Source: Candidatus Methanophagales archaeon
GTDB lineage: Archaea > Halobacteriota > Syntropharchaeia > Alkanophagales > Methanospirareceae
DNA: 8,991 bases
Direction: 5' to 3'
NCBI GenBank assembly: GCA_030617585.1
Contig: JAUWVD010000036.1
Coordinates: 1-8,991 of the forward strand
A program made the position numbers and the translations under genes. This document shows positions 1-5,677 of this stretch, piece after piece; within the stretch, counting starts at the first letter, position 1, and the number at the start of each line of letters is the position of its first letter. The notes beneath the pieces were generated by a model. It did not search any database. It was not told the DNA's origin and saw only the letters and a program-made list of their open reading frames with translations.

Positions 1-1228
1 ACGTAGCTGCGCCCGAACCTTCTCGCGTGACCCAGCCGGTATCCGTCCATCCGATCGCACCCTCTGCTTTATACCTGAATTGGACATTGACGGGCGCATA
101 ATCATGGAACTCAAAACCCATATTCAGTGTCGCTGTTGTCATAGATACGTTTGTCGCATTTCCCGTACAAACGGTCGCCGGTATCCGTTCTCTGCACGTA
201 GTAAAGGTATGCACGGTGCCGTTAACTGCCATGCCATCATATAAAAGCAAAGCCATGTAATAATAGGTCGTCTTATGGGCTAAATCGGTTATTTGTTCCG
301 CGTACGTATCTGCGCCAGAACCTTCTCGCGTGACCCAGCCGGTATCCGTCCATTCAGTCGCGCCTTCTGCTTTATACCTGAACTGAACCTGAACAGAGCT
401 ATAATCATGGAACTCAAAAACCATATCCAGTGTCACGTTTGCAGCCGAGACGCATGTTGCTTTTTCCGGCGTAGCCATAGAATAATAGGTAGCCTTTGTC
501 GCTCCTTCCACATTATACCTCTGCTGCACCTTCACGGGCGCATAATCATGGGACTCAAAACCCATATTCCCTGTCGTGGTTGCCACAGAGACGTTTGTTG
601 CATTTCCCGTCTCGACTGTTGGCGGTATCAGTTCTCTGCACGTAGTAAAGGTGTGCACGGTACCGTTAAGTTCCGTATCATCATAGCGAAGCTGCGCCAT
701 GAAATAATAGGTCGTGTTTGCAGATAAATCGGTTATTTGTTCCGCGTACGTATCTGCGCCCAAACCATTTCGCGCTTCCCAACCTGTATCGTACCAAGCA
801 CTCGCTCCCTCTACCTTATACCGGAACTGCACACTGACCGGAGTATAATCATGGAACTCAAAACCCATATTCAGTGTCGCTGTTGTCGTAGATACGTTTG
901 TCGCATTTCCCGTACAAACGGTCGCCGGTATCCGTTCTCTGCTTGTTGTGAAGTTGAACTCGGTGCCGTTAAGTTCCGTACTATCATAACGGAGTATAGC
1001 CATGAAACAATAGGTCATGTTTGCGGATAAATTGGCTATTTGTTCCGTGTACCGATGAGCGCCCAAACCACTTTGCAATACCAAATCGGTCTTGTCCCAA
1101 GCACTTGCGCCTTTCGCTTTATACTTGAACTGCAGATGGACCGTGTCATAATCATTAAAATCGAAACCCATATTCAATGTCGCTGTTGTAACAGAGACGT
1201 AGGTCGCATTTTCTGTACTGACAGTTGG
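1..1228 (-). repeat. Tandem 303-bp (101-codon) fibronectin-III-like repeats, five units, one internally deleted
   Basis: Unit borders inferred from the repeated start (A/P)TV-T-NAT-VS: unit 1 at 1228-926, unit 2 at 925-623, unit 3 at 622-482, unit 4 at 481-179, unit 5 from 178 to the edge. The conserved ATG of the LNMGF/LDMVF motif falls at 1171, 868, 565, 424 and 121, giving spacings of 303, 303, 141 and 303 bp, all in frame. Unit 3 keeps its first strands and a remnant of the TTYYFMA strand but lacks 54 codons. Bases 98-195 and 845-942, in non-adjacent units, differ at one position in 98 by my reading, suggesting recent duplication or conversion. Bases 1-75 also closely match 304-378. Confidence 0.9.
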
Positions 1229-2275
1229 TAGTTCATCGACTATGCCACCGCTACTACTACTACTACTACTACTACTTCCACCACCACCTCCTCCTCCACT
1301 ACTACTACCACTACTACTACTACTTATACCGCCACCACTAATAACAAGAGGTCTATCATAATCAGATGTTGGCGTTACTGTTAGTGTTGACGTTGCGTTG
1401 TTTTCAACCACCGTTATCGCATCCTGCGAGGCAACCGGCGGAATTGATATTACAGCACCCGGCGGCAGTTCATGGTTAAACGATAGGATACCCGAAGATA
1501 GAGCACCTGGAGATGGTTGATCTGGTAACGAGATATACGGAAAACCCGAACTGCTAATGTATATCGTTTTTGTCTGATTAGAGACCGATACCATACCCGC
1601 GTTAATATAATCTTTGAGAAGATTCGACCATACATCGGGATAGTCTGTATCCAGAGTTATAGTAACCGATTCGACCCCTATACGGTCTGATGTAGTGCTA
1701 TAGGGAGATATATCGAACTTTTTTGCCGCCTGTCCGGATGTTGTGCCCGGACTTGCATTCACCACAGGTATATGAACATTGCCAGTATCTTCATTGATCA
1801 GCGACTGACTATTTACCGTTACAATACGGCCATCCCCCCAATCCCATATGATGATGCCATGCTCATAGACGAGCTTGGGGCTATGAATCATGCCATTCAA
1901 ATCATATACTATTCTGCTCGAATTATAGTTTATTGGGTGAGTACTAACTCCGGAAGCGGTATAACTGCCCGTAATCCCTACCTCCTCTACCGTTATGCTG
2001 CCCACTGCTCCGGGAGCAGGGTTAAAGAATAAAATCCTATTGGGATATTGAACACCAAGGCGTACAATGCTTGACACAGAAGTGCCACGCTGTGCGGCCG
2101 CTTCTATATTTGAGCTCAGGGACATCATGTCGCCATAAACAACGTCTATATGCTCGGCCTCTACACCCTTATCCCAAAATGGCACCACCGATGCCTGAGC
2201 TAAAGTATATGTCAACACTAATAGCGCTGTTATCACGATTATTCCGATGACGCCCTTTTTGTTTAACTGTTTCAT
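1..2275 (-). CDS. Large surface protein: prepilin-like N-terminus, Ser/Gly linker, tandem Fn3-like repeats (3' end outside window)
   Basis: The reading frame is open from ATG at 2275 to the left edge (758 codons visible). The N-terminus MKQLNKKG-VIGIIV fits the archaeal class III prepilin motif (K7-G8-V9-I10) followed by a hydrophobic helix to about residue 28. AQA|S at 26-29 could instead be a signal peptidase I site. The segment after the helix (FWDKGVEAEHIDVVYGDM, 33-50) resembles archaeal pilin-like proteins from my memory of the family. Residues ~70-310 look like a beta-rich extracellular domain of unknown family. A Ser/Gly linker spans ~314-344. From residue 350 come fibronectin-III-like units with the usual 'ATLNMGF...VQFRYK..GA..W...LSANTTYYFMA...NGT..TFTT' pattern. 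Many N-X-S/T sequons suggest glycosylation. Likely an adhesin or pilus-associated substrate of the neighbouring secretion machine (inference). It has its own promoter and no clear Shine-Dalgarno. The frame is intact; I found no frameshift. Confidence 0.85.
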   Translation of the reverse strand, partial: MKQLNKKGVIGIIVITALLVLTYTLAQASVVPFWDKGVEAEHIDVVYGDMMSLSSNIEAAAQRGTSVSSIVRLGVQYPNRILFFNPAPGAVGSITVEEVGITGSYTASGVSTHPINYNSSRIVYDLNGMIHSPKLVYEHGIIIWDWGDGRIVTVNSQSLINEDTGNVHIPVVNASPGTTSGQAAKKFDISPYSTTSDRIGVESVTITLDTDYPDVWSNLLKDYINAGMVSVSNQTKTIYISSSGFPYISLPDQPSPGALSSGILSFNHELPPGAVISIPPVASQDAITVVENNATSTLTVTPTSDYDRPLVISGGGISSSSSGSSSGGGGGGGSSSSSSSSSGGIVDELPTVSTENATYVSVTTATLNMGFDFNDYDTVHLQFKYKAKGASAWDKTDLVLQSGLGAHRYTEQIANLSANMTYCFMAILRYDSTELNGTEFNFTTSRERIPATVCTGNATNVSTTTATLNMGFEFHDYTPVSVQFRYKVEGASAWYDTGWEARNGLGADTYAEQITDLSANTTYYFMAQLRYDDTELNGTVHTFTTCRELIPPTVETGNATNVSVATTTGNMGFESHDYAPVKVQQRYNVEGATKATYYSMATPEKATCVSAANVTLDMVFEFHDYSSVQVQFRYKAEGATEWTDTGWVTREGSGADTYAEQITDLAHKTTYYYMALLLYDGMAVNGTVHTFTTCRERIPATVCTGNATNVSMTTATLNMGFEFHDYAPVNVQFRYKAEGAIGWTDTGWVTREGSGAAT
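1244..1336 (-). repeat. In-frame trinucleotide repeat encoding a Ser/Gly linker
   Basis: The stretch reads as runs of ACT and ACC/TCC on the plus strand and encodes, on the minus strand, alternating runs of Ser and Gly at residues ~314-344. It includes eight consecutive AGT codons (1253-1276) and a run of seven Gly. It separates the N-terminal region from the Fn3 repeats and is probably a flexible linker. Because the repeat unit is one codon, slippage would change linker length without breaking the frame. Confidence 0.9.
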
Positions 2276-2320
2276 TGTTCAATCCGAAAATGTATAGCTA
2301 TGATAAACAGATGAAACTAA

Positions 2321-2337
2321 ACCTTTATATTTTTTCG
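2321..2337 (-). promoter_or_regulatory. BRE/TATA-type promoter of the Fn3 surface protein gene
   Basis: On the minus strand the sequence CGAAAAAATATAAAGG is a good archaeal BRE plus TATA box. Its centre is about 50 bp before ATG 2275, which predicts a start of transcription near 2300 and a leader of roughly 25 nt. It lies in the 80-bp gap after the stop codon at 2356, so the surface protein can be expressed independently of the gene upstream. No clear Shine-Dalgarno precedes the ATG. Confidence 0.65.
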
Positions 2338-2355
2338 TGTTTTATTTCCATTTAT

Positions 2356-3600
2356 TCAACTTTCTTTCTTCCATTTCAGCTTCTTTTTTAGTTCTTCCAC
2401 TCTTTCCTTCGGTATTGGTTTTCTTATCCATGCGATTATGCTTATCAGAACTAAGCAAGAGGCAAGAATTAGTGGCATTAATGCTAATATGCTAAGAGAA
2501 AGAGTTGGCGAAGATAACCAATAGAAAGATGTGGGTTGAGAACATGTGATGTAGACCGGACTAGCTAGAAATTGCAGTACCGCACCTAATATTAAAATAG
2601 ACACGCCTATCTTTTTGTATCTTATCAATAAAAGACCGCCTAAAATTGCAAATATCAATAGCGACAAAAATGCACTCTGATACCACTCAAATCGGATTAT
2701 ATCCCAATAATACCAGCCTACACCTGTGCTCGGTGGTGGTAGTGCCATGAAGTGTGCGGAATGAGAGCAAAGGTAGCATATAACTGAGCTTATCGCTACC
2801 AAAAAAGACATTCCCGGTTCAATCCAGCGTTCATCTTCTGCTTTTGCAAATTCTTTCAAGCCTATCAAAAACGTTTCTACACTCAAGTGCGTATCTACTG
2901 TTTTAGCTGCCACATCTGTCTTAGCCCCTTCTTCTGGTTTAGCTGCCACATCAGCCTTAGCTCCTTCTTCTACCTTAGCCTCATCTTTAAATTTCTCCAA
3001 ATACCGCGCTATATCCTCTTCCTCTTCCGGATATAGAATAATATAGATTTCTTTTAACTCATCCTGCCTCAATTTCGGATTTATCGCGTGTATTTCATTC
3101 CATTTCTCTATCACAACCTCCTCGCCCTGATATTTTTGCGTTTTTGTTTTTAGACCATGACATATTTCGCTTATTTTAGCCTTCAGACTCGTTAGTATAG
3201 CTTCTGATTTCAGTCCGGCTGGTTTAACCTTGACGCTGTATAATTTCCCATCTTCATCCTTTGCCACGTCTAAGACTTTTATATGCTCTTCTATACTCTC
3301 AGCCGGTAAGTTGAGCGCCTTTACTAGTTCTGATATTTCCACTGGTTGGTTCTGTTCAACAATAGCAAAGATTTGATCTCGAACTTCTGCACGTGTTTTA
3401 TCTGCTTTTATCCGCTCTAAAACAGCAATTGCCTTATTTACTTCCACTTCGGCCTTTATTAATCTATCAGAATCGCCTTTTTGGCTAACCTTTTCCATAT
3501 AGGCTTCCTTCTTCTCTACTATCTTCTCTTGTAGTATTTCAGATTTTTCTATTCTCCTAACTTCTCTCTCGCTCTGTCTCATTCGTCCTATGAATGCCAT
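2356..3600 (-). CDS. Coiled-coil / winged-helix membrane protein with an N-terminal module shared with the secretion ATPase
   Basis: 414 residues; I do not recognise a named family. Residues ~10-72 form a charged helical region with RIEK (16-19), QEKIV (24-28) and AIAVLERIKADKTRAE (57-72). This aligns without gaps to residues 23-81 of the ATPase encoded at 7514-5652 (24 of 59 identical by my count). Residues ~73-126 look like a winged helix-turn-helix (VEISELVKALNLPAESIEEHIKVL, 87-110, in two helices; then a KLYSVKV wing). Residues 130-205 are charged and helical. A 12-residue repeat (EEGAK-DVAAK-) occupies 211-234. Four hydrophobic segments follow at about 262-280, 306-326, 331-350 and 367-391, then a Lys-rich tail. 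The soluble part is presumably cytoplasmic. It probably interacts with or regulates the pilus/secretion machine; a membrane-bound DNA-binding regulator is possible. ATG 3600 suits the promoter; Met7 (3582) is an alternative start. Confidence 0.85.
   Translation of the reverse strand: MAFIGRMRQSEREVRRIEKSEILQEKIVEKKEAYMEKVSQKGDSDRLIKAEVEVNKAIAVLERIKADKTRAEVRDQIFAIVEQNQPVEISELVKALNLPAESIEEHIKVLDVAKDEDGKLYSVKVKPAGLKSEAILTSLKAKISEICHGLKTKTQKYQGEEVVIEKWNEIHAINPKLRQDELKEIYIILYPEEEEDIARYLEKFKDEAKVEEGAKADVAAKPEEGAKTDVAAKTVDTHLSVETFLIGLKEFAKAEDERWIEPGMSFLVAISSVICYLCSHSAHFMALPPPSTGVGWYYWDIIRFEWYQSAFLSLLIFAILGGLLLIRYKKIGVSILILGAVLQFLASPVYITCSQPTSFYWLSSPTLSLSILALMPLILASCLVLISIIAWIRKPIPKERVEELKKKLKWKKES
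2906..2977 (-). repeat. 36-bp direct repeat (two copies) in the linker of the winged-helix membrane protein
   Basis: Copies at 2906-2941 and 2942-2977 share most bases (both begin gctgccacatc on the plus strand). They encode EEGAKADVAAKP and EEGAKTDVAAKT at residues 211-234, a hydrophilic Ala/Glu/Lys linker before the membrane domain. Confidence 0.85.
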
Positions 3601-3619
3601 TATATGAAGCTGTCTAACA

Positions 3620-3640
3620 CAATTTTTATATTTTTCTTAT
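3620..3640 (-). promoter_or_regulatory. TATA-type promoter of the winged-helix membrane protein gene
   Basis: The minus strand reads AGAAAAATATAAAAATTG. The TATA centre is about 29 bp before ATG 3600, which places the expected transcription start within a few bases of the start codon. This predicts a leaderless or nearly leaderless mRNA, consistent with the lack of any Shine-Dalgarno before the ATG. Confidence 0.6.
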
Positions 3641-3786
3641 ACCAAAGATAGGGGTTTCTTCTGTTAAAAATATATCGTCATAATTTGTCATTGTCTTAGA
3701 GTTGGTCGTGGAGCAACTGGTGGTATTGGCCTTGATCGCGGCGTTGATGTTTGCGTTGACGTCATTATATCGCTGTAATCTTTCAT

Positions 3787-3857
3787 ATTTTTTGCGTAGC
3801 AAAAATAGCGTAAGCCTTTTTCGGTAAAGCCTCTAACTTTTCTTTAGAAAAAGGGTT
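3787..3857 (-). terminator. Possible terminator region after the pilus operon
   Basis: Directly after the stop codon at 3858-3860 the minus strand has a T5 tract (3852-3848), an imperfect inverted repeat (CTTTTCT/AGAAAAAG on the plus strand, about 3837-3854), and further on a perfect hairpin TTTTTGC-GTA-GCAAAAA (3789-3805). T tracts end archaeal transcripts, so termination here is plausible. The rest of the 257-bp gap (3601-3857) holds the next gene's promoter and short open frames with no coding support. Confidence 0.35.
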
Positions 3858-4808
3858 TTAGGCAGCCGAAAGTTCCAAAAACAGAAAACATGCAAAAGCG
3901 GACAATGATAAAATCAATGCGTGCTTTATCCCTGCCGTAATCTTACCGTCACCTAACTTCCCTGCTACTAAGCCAGCGCATATACCCTCAATAATAGCAC
4001 AATGAAAGAATATCATCTGCGGCGTCTCTACGTCTACCTTCTGAATTACTGCCTCGCCCATACTTCCCATCCCCACCATTGCTTCACCGGAGAGAGTCAT
4101 CATAGGAATAAGCCAGTTGTTGAGCACCGCCAAAACGCCTAAGAAGACAAAGAATGTGAGGTAGCTAATTATTATATACGGTGCCAGCTCGCCTACTCGT
4201 TTCAACTCCAGCGTCTTCAACTCCAGTGCATCATCTGCCGCAACTTTTAGCACCAATGCTACGTCCCCTCCCACCCTATACCCCTCGATAACCATATTTA
4301 CCGAACGTTTTATCATCGGTGTTGGGAATCGCTTTGCCAGTAACCCCATTGCCTGGTCGAAAGAAACACCCCAGGTTAGCTGAGTGGCTATAGTCCGCAT
4401 CGTTTCGGTTAGCACCCCATAATCCACTTCTGAAGTAAGTGTAAAGGCATCTACGAGCGATAGACCCGCTTTCTTCGCCTGTGCAAGATCACGAAGCAAC
4501 TCAGGAAACGTCTCTTCCGCCTTCTTTATCCTATTAGCCTCTACATGTATGTAATATGCCGGCAGAATAAACGCAGTAATACCTGCTAATATATATGCGT
4601 CATACGCTGCTACAAACTCTACATTGAAGATATATATAAGGACCATGAGTACTGCGGCAATTGCACCCGATATGTATCCTATTCTTATTGGATTCTCCCT
4701 GATTACCTCTTTCGGCTCCTGGACGAATCGGGCGAAAGTACTCCTACCCCTTATCCTTTCCAGCTCTTCCACTATCGGATCCTTATCTATCATTTCTACC
4801 ACGACCAC
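3858..4808 (-). CDS. TadC-like T2SSF-domain membrane platform protein of a type IV pilus/secretion system
   Basis: 316 residues from GTG 4808; ATG at 4793 (Met6) is an equally good start and would leave 2 bp after the upstream stop (TAG at 4798-4796) instead of a 13-bp overlap. An N-terminal cytoplasmic helix region (1-40) leads to two membrane segments (~41-61 and 69-88). A cytoplasmic T2SSF (GspF/FlaJ-type) helical domain follows at ~97-205 (FPELLRDLAQAKKAGLSLVDAF, 101-122, in part). Further membrane segments lie at ~209-235, 264-284 and 292-314. The C-terminal IIEGICAGLVAGKLGDGK (272-289) followed by GIKHA is typical of archaeal FlaJ/TadC proteins. It should form the inner platform on which the ATPase acts. 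It is the last gene of the operon and pairs with the TadB-like protein before it. Confidence 0.88.
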   Translation of the reverse strand: MVVVEMIDKDPIVEELERIRGRSTFARFVQEPKEVIRENPIRIGYISGAIAAVLMVLIYIFNVEFVAAYDAYILAGITAFILPAYYIHVEANRIKKAEETFPELLRDLAQAKKAGLSLVDAFTLTSEVDYGVLTETMRTIATQLTWGVSFDQAMGLLAKRFPTPMIKRSVNMVIEGYRVGGDVALVLKVAADDALELKTLELKRVGELAPYIIISYLTFFVFLGVLAVLNNWLIPMMTLSGEAMVGMGSMGEAVIQKVDVETPQMIFFHCAIIEGICAGLVAGKLGDGKITAGIKHALILSLSAFACFLFLELSAA

Positions 4809-5677
4809 AGACCAACCAAAAGAATAAAGCCCGCAGACCCAAAAGGAATAAGCACATATACGATAAGAGCAAGTATTAAAATATCGCCTGAACCTAAGAA
4901 GAACATTACTGACAGCATTACTAACATCAGTATCGGTGCGGCAACCAGACCGGTAACATAAAGCTCGGCCAGTATTCCCAGCAGTGAGATAATATCCGCG
5001 TAGTTCCGCCTTCGCTCTTCCAGGTACTCCTCTGCTGTACTTATAAAGTAGGTGTCCAGCTCACCACCGGAAACGGTGGTAGTAATCGCACCCTGTAAAA
5101 AGACCTTCATCTTTTGCGATGGCGTTACCGCAGCTAAGTTCCTTAATGCGGTTATAAAATCAAATCCAAGCAATTCCACATCACGCACTATATGCCTCGC
5201 CTCTATACTCACCTCGCCGTAGTTCTCTTCCGCATTCGACAGCTTCTTGAATATCTCATAGGGGATTACGCCTACGGACGCCATTGCAAATACATACTCA
5301 ATAGCATAAGGAAGGAGCTTATCTATCCGCCCGCTCCTCGACCCTGCTTCTACTCCCGGGTAGACATAAAAGCCTCCAAAAACTGCTATTAACGTGATTA
5401 CTAATATCATGGGTATCAGAATAACGTCTATTAACCCAAAAGAGGTGTTAGTTAGCATTAGCATAAAAGCCCTCAGACTGAGACATATCGCAAGTGCAAA
5501 AATCATCCCTAAGAGCGAATAAAAAACAGCTCGCGATAACCACAGCTCCACGGGCACGTTTAGCCTCGCTTTCATTATGTTCTCACGTAATGACGAGAAT
5601 TTCGCGCGCCTGCCCGTGAAATAACTTCCAAATAGGTTGTATGCTATCTCATCAACCTTTATGTTCAATTCCTTCAT
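4796..5677 (-). CDS. TadB-like T2SSF-domain membrane platform protein of a type IV pilus/secretion system
   Basis: 293 residues. After a basic cytoplasmic N-terminus there are membrane segments at ~46-69 and 82-107. The cytoplasmic T2SSF helical domain is at ~115-225 (IDKLLPYAIEYVFAMASVG at 118-136, then LLGFDFITALRNLAAVTPS). Two more hydrophobic regions follow at ~227-258 and 264-290. This is the layout of archaeal FlaJ/TadB platform proteins, which couple ATP hydrolysis by the secretion ATPase to pilin assembly. ATG 5677 overlaps the end of the ATPase gene by 26 bp and is preceded by GAGGATGATGATGG, a convincing Shine-Dalgarno, which supports this start and translational coupling. Together with the TadC-like protein it makes a split, two-subunit platform as in Tad systems. 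No truncation is apparent. Confidence 0.9.
   Translation of the reverse strand: MKELNIKVDEIAYNLFGSYFTGRRAKFSSLRENIMKARLNVPVELWLSRAVFYSLLGMIFALAICLSLRAFMLMLTNTSFGLIDVILIPMILVITLIAVFGGFYVYPGVEAGSRSGRIDKLLPYAIEYVFAMASVGVIPYEIFKKLSNAEENYGEVSIEARHIVRDVELLGFDFITALRNLAAVTPSQKMKVFLQGAITTTVSGGELDTYFISTAEEYLEERRRNYADIISLLGILAELYVTGLVAAPILMLVMLSVMFFLGSGDILILALIVYVLIPFGSAGFILLVGLWSW

Noticed and set aside
236..245. Apparent frameshift in the Fn3 gene
   Set aside because: It came from a miscounted base in my first reading. Rechecking the run of A at 243-246 restores the frame, and the conserved Met codons at 424 and 121 are 303 bp apart.
293..1231. Three similar plus-strand open frames (293-727, 737-1030, 1040-1231)
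   Set aside because: They are antisense to the Fn3 repeats. The repeat period is a multiple of three, so the same antisense frame stays open in each unit and the products look alike; there is no promoter or ribosome binding site.
1450..1635. 61-codon minus-strand frame
   Set aside because: It is an out-of-frame shadow of the large surface protein, whose own frame is open through the same region.
3688..3786. Minus-strand small frame of 33 codons with a Pro/Thr-rich end
   Set aside because: It has no recognisable family, no ribosome binding site and begins next to a hairpin; it could be chance in an intergenic region.
3626..3802. Minus-strand open frame of 58 codons from TTG
   Set aside because: It runs through the promoter of the next gene and stops within its TATA box; no start signal or known domain supports coding.
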